A DNA stretch of 64,000 nt from Thalassomonas actiniarum (GTDB lineage: Bacteria > Pseudomonadota > Gammaproteobacteria > Enterobacterales > Alteromonadaceae). Location: assembly GCF_000948975.2 (NCBI RefSeq), contig NZ_CP059735.1, forward strand, positions 434,001 to 498,000, read 5' to 3'. A program made the position numbers and the translations under genes. Each line of letters starts with the position of its first letter. Position 1 is the first letter of the stretch. Below are positions 17,998-25,220 of the stretch, piece after piece. The notes under the pieces were generated by a model. The model was given only the letters and a program-made list of their open reading frames with translations, was not told where the DNA came from and made no database searches.

Positions 17998-18209
17998 TAT
18001 ACCAATTGCATTAAGTAGATGAGCAAAATTCGGTGAGGATAAATTTTCAAGAAACCCCTTTATCGTTCCAGACTAAAGCTAAGCACCTGCATCCATGCAG
18101 GCGAGGCGTTTGATTGAGCAATAGCAAGCTATTGTGATTGAAAACAACGCAGGACTTGGAGATTTAGACCATCCGAGGATGGTTAGATATTTAATAAAAT
18201 TGGTATTAA
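17998..18209. mobile_element. MITE-like repeat with TACCAATT terminal inverted repeats
   Basis: The left end reads TATACCAATTGCATTAAGTA. The right end, read on the other strand, is TAATACCAATTTTATTAAATA, so the ends are inverted copies sharing TACCAATT-N2-ATTAA. The roughly 210-bp interior has no open frame and contains secondary hairpins (AATAGCAAGCTATT; CCATCCGAGGATGG). This matches my recollection of short non-autonomous repeats scattered through Colwelliaceae and related genomes. A target-site duplication is not clear. It sits between prsT and the first PEP-CTERM gene terminator. Confidence 0.72.
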
Positions 18210-18226
18210 TTGAAAGACTAAAAACA

Positions 18227-18256
18227 AAAAAACCTCTGCCGGGAGCAGAGGTTTTT
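18227..18256 (-). terminator. Rho-independent terminator of PEP-CTERM gene 1
   Basis: On the minus strand AACCTCTGC pairs with GCAGAGGTT across a short TCCCG loop and is followed by TTTTTTTGTTTTT. It lies about 20 bp beyond the stop of the 18278-19132 gene. The stem is flanked by A-runs on the other side, so it could also act in the plus direction. Confidence 0.88.
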
Positions 18257-18277
18257 TATTGCGAACAGTATCCGGGA

Positions 18278-19132
18278 TTACTTCTTGGCTTTTCTCTTAG
18301 AAAAACCTAATCCTAATAAGCCAAGGCCAAATAAGGCAATCATTGAAGGCTCAGGAACTTCTGTTAAACGGGCAAAAGTATAAACCGTGGTAGAGGTTTC
18401 TTCTTCAGTCCAAACGCGATCCTGGTTGATAAGCGTGCTACCGTCGGCATCAAAAGAAGTGAAGATAGTTAATGCGTAGTGCTTGCCGTCGATGTAAAAA
18501 GGTACGGCAAATGGCATAACGTCCGGTAATGGATCCGGGTTATTGATTGAATAGTCAAAGTAGTCATCACAACCTGTGACAAATTCGTGGCTCTCGCCGC
18601 CGTCGATGCCGTCTTGATCTACCGGAGAACACTCAGTCGGGTCAGTCTTGTTATAAGTTTCGGTGAATTCGATATCAAAATCACTGGTTGCGGTTGAGGT
18701 GAAGTTATCAATAACGAAAGAGTTACCGAAGTCTGCAGCGATACCGCCTGAGTGATCACTTGAAAAATCAATAGAGCCGGCAATATCAGCTTGCTTTAAC
18801 CAGTTAAAACTAGCGCTGATGCGGAAGTTGTTGTGGGTCAAGGCAGAAATCATATAGTTGGTATCAAGGGCATCAATATCTACAGAGAAGCCTTCCAGAA
18901 TTAAAGAGCTGTATGCATCGTTACCGCCCCAGCGAACACCGTCATGGATCACAGTACCGTCGTTAGTCTGGTCGGCATGTGCACTACCGTCAAGGTTGGT
19001 GAACTCACCGGCATCTTTATAGACAAAGCCACCGGTAGAAGTTGCTGTCATAAAAGTTGCGTTAGCGCTGAAAGAAAATGCACTAGCAATCGCTAACGCG
19101 GTTAAATTTTTAACCCATCCAGTATTTTTCAT
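18278..19132 (-). CDS. THxN-type PEP-CTERM sorting-domain protein (paralogue 1)
   Basis: A 284-residue secreted protein. It has an N-terminal signal peptide (NLTALAIASAFSFSANA) and a C-terminal exosortase tail made of EVPEPS, a hydrophobic helix (MIALFGLGLLGLGF) and a basic end (SKRKAKK). The central ALTHNNFRIS carries the THxN motif of a named PEP-CTERM family, and two Cys residues (in TECSP and TGCDDYF) are shared with the paralogue. It should be exported by Sec, then cut and attached or released by XrtA at 1853-3355. AGGG precedes the ATG. The promoter is sigma-54-like (19213-19228) with three phased dyads upstream. The biochemical role of the mature protein is unknown; in other bacteria PEP-CTERM proteins promote flocculation or matrix formation. 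Confidence 0.93.
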   Translation of the reverse strand: MKNTGWVKNLTALAIASAFSFSANATFMTATSTGGFVYKDAGEFTNLDGSAHADQTNDGTVIHDGVRWGGNDAYSSLILEGFSVDIDALDTNYMISALTHNNFRISASFNWLKQADIAGSIDFSSDHSGGIAADFGNSFVIDNFTSTATSDFDIEFTETYNKTDPTECSPVDQDGIDGGESHEFVTGCDDYFDYSINNPDPLPDVMPFAVPFYIDGKHYALTIFTSFDADGSTLINQDRVWTEEETSTTVYTFARLTEVPEPSMIALFGLGLLGLGFSKRKAKK

Positions 19133-19212
19133 TGTTTACCCTGTAAGTGTTTGATTCTATATGATTATTTTAAAAAAATGTGCAGCATTAATGCGCCAGA
19201 TACTTTTAATGA

Positions 19213-19228
19213 AGCACTTGTCGTGCCA
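19213..19228 (-). promoter_or_regulatory. Sigma-54 (-24/-12) promoter of PEP-CTERM gene 1
   Basis: The minus strand reads TGGCAC-GACAA-GTGCT, against a consensus of TGGCAC-N5-TTGCW. The invariant GG and GC are exactly 10 bases apart and the -24 half is perfect. Predicted transcription start is about 19202, giving a leader of about 70 nt. RpoN dependence of PEP-CTERM genes is established in Zoogloea; here it is inferred. Confidence 0.82.
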
Positions 19229-19302
19229 GGTTTTTTAATTCTTTTATAAACAAATACTTGTGTGTTGTTTTGTCCCGTAAATCTCGTGTGGCTGAAATTT
19301 GA

Positions 19303-19365
19303 TGTAAAGAAATTTGACATGGATGTGTAAACCAATTTGACGTATATGTGTAAAGAAAATTGACA
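19303..19365 (-). promoter_or_regulatory. Three phased TGTCAA-N5-TTTACA dyads (activator-site array)
   Basis: On the plus strand the copies start at 19303, 19326 and 19349: TGTAAA-GAAAT-TTGACA, TGTAAA-CCAAT-TTGACG and TGTAAA-GAAAA-TTGACA. Each is 17 bp and an imperfect palindrome (TGTMAA-N5-TTKACA), and starts are spaced exactly 23 bp, close to two helical turns, so they would lie on one face of the DNA. They are 75 bp upstream of the -24 element, a typical distance for an enhancer-binding activator. The likely activator is a PrsR-type regulator encoded elsewhere (inference). Confidence 0.78.
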
Positions 19366-19493
19366 TGATTTTAAGCTGTTGAGGTTAGCCTGAAAGGGAC
19401 GAGTAATATCATGCTTTTTGTTGAGTTGATGTGCTGTTATGAATTTTATTTTAGGGGAGAATTTAGCTGAGGAGGTTTTGGCTGTTGTAAAAT

Positions 19494-19523
19494 GTAGAAC
19501 CTCTGTAATAACAGAGGTTCTAC
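19494..19523 (-). terminator. Hairpin terminator of PEP-CTERM gene 2
   Basis: GTAGAACCTCTG and CAGAGGTTCTAC form a perfect 12-bp stem around TAATAA, about 30 bp after the stop of the 19553-20407 gene. The minus strand then reads ATTTTAC, a short T-rich tail, so termination is likely though not textbook. Confidence 0.8.
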
Positions 19524-19552
19524 GTGACGTAAACTAGCTTATGTGAATAGCC

Positions 19553-20407
19553 TTACTGCTCCGACTTGCGTTTAGTGAGACTAAAACCTAATAAACCTAA
19601 AGCGAGTATCGCCAGGGTGGATGGTTCCGGAATTTCACTTAAGCGGGCAAAGGTATAAAGGGTGGTTGACTTCTCTTCTTCTGTCCAGATCCGTCCGGGA
19701 GGTAATACCGTACTGCCATCCACATCAAAAGAACTGAATATGGTTAAAGCATAATGGCTGCCGTCAATATAAAAGGGAATAGCGAACGGCAGGGTATCAG
19801 GGAGCGGGGCCGGGTTGTCGATTGAAAAGTCGAAGTAGTCATCACAGTTTGTGACAAAAGTGTGAGTGGCGCCACCGGCAACACCGTCTTCATCTACCGG
19901 TTCGCAACCTGCGACAGTTGAGGTGTTAAAGGTTTCGGTGAAGCCGATATCAAAGTCACTCATGGCATTGGCAGTGAAGGCATCGGCTACCGTTGAGTTA
20001 CCAAAGCCTGCTGCAATACCGCCGGTATTAGTGCTGGTGAAAGCGATCATACCCAAAATATCGGCATTGGTGAGCCAGGGAAAGGCGGCACTGATGCGGA
20101 AGTTATTATGGGTTAACGCTGAAAGCATATAATTAGTATCAAGGGCATCAATATCCGGAGCAAAGTCTTCCAGCACCAGTGAACTGTATGCACCGTCACC
20201 GCCCCAGCGAACCCCAGCATGTTTTACCGTTCCATCATTGGTTTGATCCGCATGGAGGGTACCGTCAAGGTTAATAAATTCGCCGGCATCCTTCATAACA
20301 AAGCCGCCGTTGGATGTTGCCGTCATGAAAGTTGCGTTAGCGCCAAAAGAAAGTGCACTCGTAAGTGCTATCGCAGTCATGTTTTTCATCAATCCGATAT
20401 TTTTCAT
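19553..20407 (-). CDS. THxN-type PEP-CTERM sorting-domain protein (paralogue 2)
   Basis: A 284-residue paralogue of the 18278-19132 product, same length and clearly alignable throughout (shared FMTATS, DAGEF, DQTNDGTV, GVRWGG, LDTNYM, ALTHNNFRIS, CDDYFD, FYIDG, ALTIF). It has a signal peptide (AIALTSALSFGANA) and the sorting tail EIPEPS, a hydrophobic helix (TLAILALGLLGFSL) and the basic TKRKSEQ. The two genes are tandem, each with its own promoter and terminator, so they arose by duplication but are separately expressed. AAGGAAAGG precedes the ATG. This copy has only one upstream dyad, against three for paralogue 1, suggesting different expression strength. Most differences lie in the middle of the mature domain. 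Confidence 0.93.
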   Translation of the reverse strand: MKNIGLMKNMTAIALTSALSFGANATFMTATSNGGFVMKDAGEFINLDGTLHADQTNDGTVKHAGVRWGGDGAYSSLVLEDFAPDIDALDTNYMLSALTHNNFRISAAFPWLTNADILGMIAFTSTNTGGIAAGFGNSTVADAFTANAMSDFDIGFTETFNTSTVAGCEPVDEDGVAGGATHTFVTNCDDYFDFSIDNPAPLPDTLPFAIPFYIDGSHYALTIFSSFDVDGSTVLPPGRIWTEEEKSTTLYTFARLSEIPEPSTLAILALGLLGFSLTKRKSEQ

Positions 20408-20476
20408 TGCCTTTCCTTTATTTGTTGAATTTTACCAAACCAGAAATTGATTTAGCCCACGTGTGGTTAAAAAATG

Positions 20477-20492
20477 AGCATAAGACATGCCA
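20477..20492 (-). promoter_or_regulatory. Sigma-54 (-24/-12) promoter of PEP-CTERM gene 2
   Basis: The minus strand reads TGGCAT-GTCTT-ATGCT, with GG and GC exactly 10 bases apart; only the sixth -24 base and the first -12 base depart from TGGCAC-N5-TTGCT. Predicted start is about 20466, giving a leader of about 59 nt to the ATG at 20407. Confidence 0.8.
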
Positions 20493-20556
20493 TCAAATTA
20501 AAGTCAATAGAAAACAAAGGATTGGCGAAAAGTGTAATCTTTTGGCTGAAAGCTTA

Positions 20557-20573
20557 TGTAAAATATGTTGACA
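20557..20573 (-). promoter_or_regulatory. Single TGTCAA-N5-TTTACA dyad upstream of PEP-CTERM gene 2
   Basis: The plus strand reads TGTAAA-ATATG-TTGACA, identical in both conserved halves to copies 1 and 3 of the array before paralogue 1. It lies 65 bp upstream of the -24 element and directly abuts the stop codon of the thiF-like gene, so a bound activator would sit at the 3' edge of that gene. A decayed TGTAAT-like half-site occurs about 24 bp away at 20533. Confidence 0.72.
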
Positions 20574-21431
20574 TCAGGCGTCCACGACACGTTTGGCGAT
20601 ATGAAACATGATGCGTGGTATCAGCCCGGAGTTGCCAAAAGGACGCCAGGTTTTTACCAGTTTATTACGGTAGGCATCAAAATGTAGCCCATGGGGGGCG
20701 GCTAATATTTCTCCCCGGTTAAGCAGTATTTTCAAAGCATAAGTTTCGGCTATTCCTGCACATAGGTTTACCGCCATCGGGGTTGAGGGGCCGCGTTTTT
20801 CTTTGAAATTAACCCGGCTGTCATCTACCAGGTATTGGCGTTGCAGCATGGCGGGTGAAAGACCTATCAGGAACTGAATAAGCTGGTCGTGCTCTGATTT
20901 TCCCTCAAATTTGAAATATTGCTCATAAGTCATTTGTCCCGGCATAAAGCAGAGTAAGGCACAACCCATGCCTAAGGGTGCTGCCGTGATCACCGGGATC
21001 TGCTTCTCATAGCATTTTTGAAAAACGGTTTTACGGGCTTCGAGGGCAAAAAAGTCCAAAGCATCTACATATAAATCAACACCTTCGAGAAACTCATCAA
21101 CATTATGTGCGAAAATTCCCTCAGGAAAAGATTTTATGTTTGCTTCCGGGTTGATGTCTTTTGCCAACTCTTCCATCACATCGACTTTTTGTCTGCCGAG
21201 TGTCGACATAAAGGCCCCGGATTGGCGATTGAAATTGTGTACTTCAAAGTCGTCAAAATCTGAGATGTTAAAATTTTCGACACCCAGCCTTGCCAGGGTG
21301 AGTAAGTGGATACCACCAACGCCGCCGGCACCAGCTATGGCCACTCGCCGGGTTCTCAATGTTTCCTGTTCGGCTTCGGTAACCCAGCCTATGTTTCTTG
21401 AAAAAGCTTTTTTGTAATCAAACATGCTCAA
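20574..21431 (-). CDS. Stand-alone ThiF/E1-like adenylyltransferase
   Basis: A 285-residue member of the ThiF/MoeB/E1 superfamily. Visible are the ATP-binding GAGGVGGIHLL (about residues 35-45), the metal-site acid in ISDFDDFEVHNFNRQ with the NxNRQ arginine finger, and the DALDFFALEARK segment. Such enzymes adenylate the C-terminal carboxylate of a sulfur carrier, ubiquitin-like protein or peptide. No CxxC zinc pair and no ThiS/MoaD-like partner is visible here. It is transcribed alone between the PEP-CTERM genes and the UDP-sugar genes, so a role tied to the exosortase system is possible but unproven. Substrate unknown. Confidence 0.86.
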   Translation of the reverse strand: MSMFDYKKAFSRNIGWVTEAEQETLRTRRVAIAGAGGVGGIHLLTLARLGVENFNISDFDDFEVHNFNRQSGAFMSTLGRQKVDVMEELAKDINPEANIKSFPEGIFAHNVDEFLEGVDLYVDALDFFALEARKTVFQKCYEKQIPVITAAPLGMGCALLCFMPGQMTYEQYFKFEGKSEHDQLIQFLIGLSPAMLQRQYLVDDSRVNFKEKRGPSTPMAVNLCAGIAETYALKILLNRGEILAAPHGLHFDAYRNKLVKTWRPFGNSGLIPRIMFHIAKRVVDA

Positions 21432-21670
21432 CCTTGATGTTGTAAGTTCAGGAATATAAATTCAAAAGTGATCGTTTTTATTTTGAGTTTATCCATTATA
21501 TTCGTCATTTCAATCTAACTGTCCTTATCACCTTAGTTCATATGTCAATATTTTTAGCATTATTCGCATAATTCGCAGTAAAATTCAGGTTAGCAAATGC
21601 GCAGTGATGAAATAAGAGAAGAGTTTAAGCTGGCGGGGACAATAACTGAGCCAGAAATGGCCGGGTTACT

Positions 21671-21709
21671 TGTTATCACCGGCTAAACGCCTTGCTGCCG
21701 GTGATAACA
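21671..21709. terminator. Perfect 13-bp inverted repeat after the epimerase gene
   Basis: TGTTATCACCGGC (21671-21683) pairs with 21697-21709 around a 13-base loop, 11 bp after the stop of the minus-strand epimerase gene. There is no T-tract on either side, so it may stabilise the mRNA 3' end or act as a weak terminator rather than a classic one. Confidence 0.55.
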
Positions 21710-21720
21710 TAACGGGAAGT

Positions 21721-22779
21721 TTATACCTTATGGTAATCCCGGTACCAGTTGACGAAATTGCTGATACCTGTTTGAATCGTGGTTTGCGGACGATAGTTGA
21801 CATCCTGCACCAGTTGTTCGACATCGGCATAGGTATCCGGCACATCACCCGGTTGCAGTGGCAGCAGGTTCTTTTCTGCTTTTTTCCCTAAAGCGTTTTC
21901 CAGGGTTTCAATATAATCCAGTAATTCAACCGGTGACTGGTTGCCGATATTATAAACCCGCCAAGGCGCCTTACTGGTGCCCGGATCCGGGGTTTTGCCC
22001 GACCAGTCCGGGTTGCCGGTCGCGGTATTGTCTAAAGTGCGGACAATGCCGTTGACGATGTCATCAATATAGGTGAAGTCACGTTTGTGTTTGCCGTAGT
22101 TAAAGACATCAATAGGTTTGCCTTCGAGAATGGCTTTAGTGAACATAAACAAAGCCATGTCCGGACGTCCCCAGGGACCGTATACGGTAAAGAAGCGCAA
22201 ACCGGTTGTCGGTAAGTCGTACAGGTGGCTGTAGGTATGCGCCATCAGTTCATTGGCTTTTTTACTGGCGGCATACAAAGACAGCGGATGGTCGACATTG
22301 TCATGCACCGAAAACGGCATGCTTTCATTGGCGCCGTAAACGGAACTGGATGAAGCATAAGTCAGGTGTTTTACTTTGTGATGGCGGCATCCTTCCAGGA
22401 TATTGGTAAAGCCGACAATATTGCTGTCGATATAAGCGTGGGGGTTTTCTATCGAGTAACGTACGCCAGCCTGGGCCGCGAGGTGAACGACTTTATCAAA
22501 CTTTTGCTCGGCAAAAAGTTGCTCCATGCCTTCACGATCGGCCACATCCATTTCCACAAAGCTAAAGCTGCCCTTTTTGCCTGACTCGGGATAGGGAAAG
22601 CTTTCTTTTAAAGTGCCGTCTAGATAAGCGTCAATCCTTTTCAGGCGGCTGTGTTTCAAATTGACATCGTAATAATCATTAAGGTTATCTAAACCGACAA
22701 CTTCGTCTCCCCGCGCCAACAGGAAAAGTGAGACATGAGAGCCGATAAAACCGGCGGCACCGGTGACTAAAATTTTCAT
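21721..22779 (-). CDS. NAD-dependent UDP-sugar epimerase (UDP-glucuronate 4-epimerase-like)
   Basis: A 352-residue extended short-chain dehydrogenase. It has the NAD-binding GAAGFIG, the [16 protein letters not shown] signature common to CapI/LpsL-type UDP-glucuronate 4-epimerases, the substrate loop YASSSSVYG and the catalytic YAASK. It is predicted to convert UDP-glucuronate to UDP-galacturonate, or a related uronic acid, for the exopolysaccharide. It lies 28 bp downstream of the UDP-sugar dehydrogenase gene, a functional pair that makes and epimerises nucleotide uronic acids. Exact substrate (glucuronate versus N-acetylhexosaminuronate) is not certain, since the partner dehydrogenase is of the TviB/WbpO type. 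Confidence 0.88.
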   Translation of the reverse strand: MKILVTGAAGFIGSHVSLFLLARGDEVVGLDNLNDYYDVNLKHSRLKRIDAYLDGTLKESFPYPESGKKGSFSFVEMDVADREGMEQLFAEQKFDKVVHLAAQAGVRYSIENPHAYIDSNIVGFTNILEGCRHHKVKHLTYASSSSVYGANESMPFSVHDNVDHPLSLYAASKKANELMAHTYSHLYDLPTTGLRFFTVYGPWGRPDMALFMFTKAILEGKPIDVFNYGKHKRDFTYIDDIVNGIVRTLDNTATGNPDWSGKTPDPGTSKAPWRVYNIGNQSPVELLDYIETLENALGKKAEKNLLPLQPGDVPDTYADVEQLVQDVNYRPQTTIQTGISNFVNWYRDYHKV

Positions 22780-22807
22780 AACAGTTTCTCAAACAGGATA
22801 ATTAACA

Positions 22808-24082
22808 TTAAAGTCTTAAATCAGACTCTTGAGCATCAAACAGGTATTTTAAGTCAAATACCAGGGCACCGGGTTTGCCTAATTTTCTGATTTCGGGCAT
22901 AGACATGGTTTTGAACTCTTGGTGACCGACGGCGATGATGATGGCGTCATACTGGCCGGCTTGTGGTTGTGCCATCTCGATACCGTATTCATGTTTGACA
23001 ATGTCGGCATCGGCCCAGGGATCGTGAATGTCCACCCGGGCGCTGTAATCTTTCAGTTCATCCACTATGTCGATCACCCGGGTATTGCGTACATCCGGAC
23101 AGTTTTCTTTGAAGGTAAAACCGAGGATCAATACCTTGGCATCAACAATATGGATGCGTTTTTCTATCATGGCTTTGACCAGGCGTTTCACAACAAAGCG
23201 TCCCATATCATCATTTATCCTGCGCCCGGATAAAATTACTTGAGGATGATAATTGAGCTGCTGGGCCTTGTGGGTCAAATAATAGGGATCTACACCGATA
23301 CAGTGACCGCCCACCAGGCCAGGCCTGAACGGCAGGAAATTCCACTTGGTGCCGGCAGCCTTTAAGACCTCTTCGGTATTGATGCCTATTTTGCTAAAGA
23401 TCACCGCCAGTTCATTGATCAGGGCAATATTGACATCCCTTTGGGTATTTTCAATGACTTTTGCCGCTTCGGCGACTTTAATTGAAGAGGCCTTATGGGT
23501 GCCCGCGGTGATTATGCTGGCATAGACCTGATCGACAAAATCGGCAATTTCGGGCGTAGAGCCTGCGGTGACTTTTAAAATGGTTTCCAGTCGGTGTTCC
23601 TTATCGCCGGGATTGATCCTTTCGGGGCTGTATCCGGCGTAAAAGTCCCGGTTAAAGGTCATACCGGTATTTTTTTCGATCACGGGAATACAGACTTCTT
23701 CTGTAGCGCCCGGATAAACGGTAGATTCATAAACCACTATATCCCCCGCCTGGATCACCTTGGCGATGGTTTCACTGGCCTTGATTAACGGCGTCAGATC
23801 CGGCTGTTTGTATTCATCTATCGGGGTCGGAACGGTGACGATATAAAAATTGCACTGGCTCAGCGATTCAATATCATGACTAAAGGTTAACTGGTTTGCT
23901 TGTGCCAGCTCATCTTGCTCGACTTCAAGGGTGTTATCAACGCCCTGGTTGAGCTCGCTAATGCGCTGCTGGTTAATATCAAAACCCAGGGTCGGGTACT
24001 TTTTACCAAAAGATACGGCAAGCGGAAGACCGACATAACCCAGTCCAATGATACCAATTTTCAATGACGCTATGTTTTTCAT
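22808..24082 (-). CDS. UDP-sugar 6-dehydrogenase, TviB/WbpO type
   Basis: A 424-residue nucleotide-sugar dehydrogenase. The N-terminal NAD site is [11 protein letters not shown]. The catalytic cysteine is in [13 protein letters not shown] (about residue 270), preceded by the conserved Lys region [20 protein letters not shown]. The C-terminal NAD-like domain includes [18 protein letters not shown]. This pattern fits UDP-N-acetyl-glucosamine/galactosamine 6-dehydrogenases (TviB, WbpO, Cap5L relatives) better than UDP-glucose dehydrogenase. It would give an N-acetylhexosaminuronic acid and hence an acidic polymer. It is first in a two-gene unit with the epimerase. Confidence 0.9.
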   Translation of the reverse strand: MKNIASLKIGIIGLGYVGLPLAVSFGKKYPTLGFDINQQRISELNQGVDNTLEVEQDELAQANQLTFSHDIESLSQCNFYIVTVPTPIDEYKQPDLTPLIKASETIAKVIQAGDIVVYESTVYPGATEEVCIPVIEKNTGMTFNRDFYAGYSPERINPGDKEHRLETILKVTAGSTPEIADFVDQVYASIITAGTHKASSIKVAEAAKVIENTQRDVNIALINELAVIFSKIGINTEEVLKAAGTKWNFLPFRPGLVGGHCIGVDPYYLTHKAQQLNYHPQVILSGRRINDDMGRFVVKRLVKAMIEKRIHIVDAKVLILGFTFKENCPDVRNTRVIDIVDELKDYSARVDIHDPWADADIVKHEYGIEMAQPQAGQYDAIIIAVGHQEFKTMSMPEIRKLGKPGALVFDLKYLFDAQESDLRL

Positions 24083-24176
24083 TCCGTGATTTCTCTAGTT
24101 TAAGCAAAAATAAGCTTATTATGACAATGATCACCTTAACCTGGCAATACTGCTTACCGATACTAATGAAAATAAA

Positions 24177-24218
24177 GCTGTTTTAGGGGCTTTGCCGCAG
24201 GGGCCAGCCCCAAACAGC
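24177..24218 (-). terminator. Terminator of the acyltransferase gene
   Basis: GCTGTTT plus AGGGGCT on one arm and AGCCCC plus AAACAGC on the other form a long stem with one bulge. On the minus strand it is followed by TTTATTTTC. It lies about 50 bp after the stop of the 24271-25095 gene and before the dehydrogenase gene. Confidence 0.7.
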
Positions 24219-24270
24219 ACTTGGGCAGGAGGAGATGTTTTCGCTGGCGGCGTCTTATCTACCGCTAAAG

Positions 24271-25095
24271 CTAAATTAACTTCAGTTCGCTTAGCTGTTC
24301 GCAAATATCATTTTCGATAGCCTTGAACAGGCTTTTAAATCCAGGGGTTAAATTATCCATAAAGATTTTTGGATTAATATAATAGGGTGCCCTGAGGCCG
24401 TGGTAATCAATGGCGTCCCCGAGCTGGTGAAAGTTAATGCCGACAAACTTCATACTGCGGGCAAGCCTGGGTTCCATCATCACATAAACATGTTTGATGC
24501 CGGTATCTATGGCTAAGGTGGCGGCGGCCATATACAAGCCGATGGCAATAAAGGGGAAGCAGCGCAATTCTGTTTCCGAATAGGTGCTTTCGCTGATCAC
24601 CCCGATGGCGGAGCCTTTAAACTGGTCCGATTTACGGCGGCGGAAATCGGCTTTAACCGCTAACCTGGAAATTTCACAGATTTCAGTCCTTTTGAAGTTG
24701 CTTGGGTGCAGGCTTTCATTTTGGATGGAGTCGAGGCAATATTTTTCAATCGGCAGCAATTCGGCTTCACTGCTGGATCTTACCACACGGACACAACTGG
24801 TGTAGGTGCTCGAAGGTTTATGTTTGATCATAGAGAAAATGGAATGATCATCAAACTCATCCTTTTCCTGTCCTTCCGCTTTCACCTCTTCGAAAGCGAG
24901 CTCTTCGCAATAGACATTATGTCTGATCTTGAAGACCTCAGCGCGCAATTCATCGGTTGTGGCCAGCTCAGGTTTAAGAAATTGGGTAAAATGCTCCGCA
25001 ATATTCTTGGCATCATTGCTGACTTTCATCGATGCTATTTTTTTGGTGATGTCGCCAATAATGGGGGTATTGAGCAACCTCTTATTCCAACTCAT
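24271..25095 (-). CDS. PEP-CTERM/exosortase system-associated acyltransferase
   Basis: A 274-residue GNAT-like protein related to autoinducer synthases, matching the exosortase-associated acyltransferase family (TIGR03694-like). Visible are VFKIRHNVYCEELAFE, TYTSCVRVVRSSS, EISRLAVKADFRRRK and GIKHVYVMMEPRLARSMKFVGINF. These align to the LuxI-fold core: an N-terminal R-x-x-V-Y-C-E segment and the S-R-x-x-V strand. The ATG at 25095 is chosen because AAAGAGA sits just upstream; the frame extends to a TTG at 25122. The acyl donor and acceptor are unknown. The patatin-like gene 125 bp upstream, transcribed the same way, could supply or remove fatty acyl groups. Confidence 0.88.
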   Translation of the reverse strand: MSWNKRLLNTPIIGDITKKIASMKVSNDAKNIAEHFTQFLKPELATTDELRAEVFKIRHNVYCEELAFEEVKAEGQEKDEFDDHSIFSMIKHKPSSTYTSCVRVVRSSSEAELLPIEKYCLDSIQNESLHPSNFKRTEICEISRLAVKADFRRRKSDQFKGSAIGVISESTYSETELRCFPFIAIGLYMAAATLAIDTGIKHVYVMMEPRLARSMKFVGINFHQLGDAIDYHGLRAPYYINPKIFMDNLTPGFKSLFKAIENDICEQLSELKLI

Positions 25096-25220
25096 TTGTT
25101 GTCTCTTTAGTGTTTGCCGCAAAAAAAGCCTTTTGCCCTTAGCAATATTATGACTTGTTTATTTGGATGTATGCAATTTGTTATTGATAAATTTACCGCA
25201 TTAATTCTAGATGCTCTCGG

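Noticed and set aside
21543-21559. TGTCAA-N5-TTAGCA upstream of the thiF-like gene as another activator dyad
   Set aside because: Second half is imperfect and no -24/-12 promoter is present between it and the gene.
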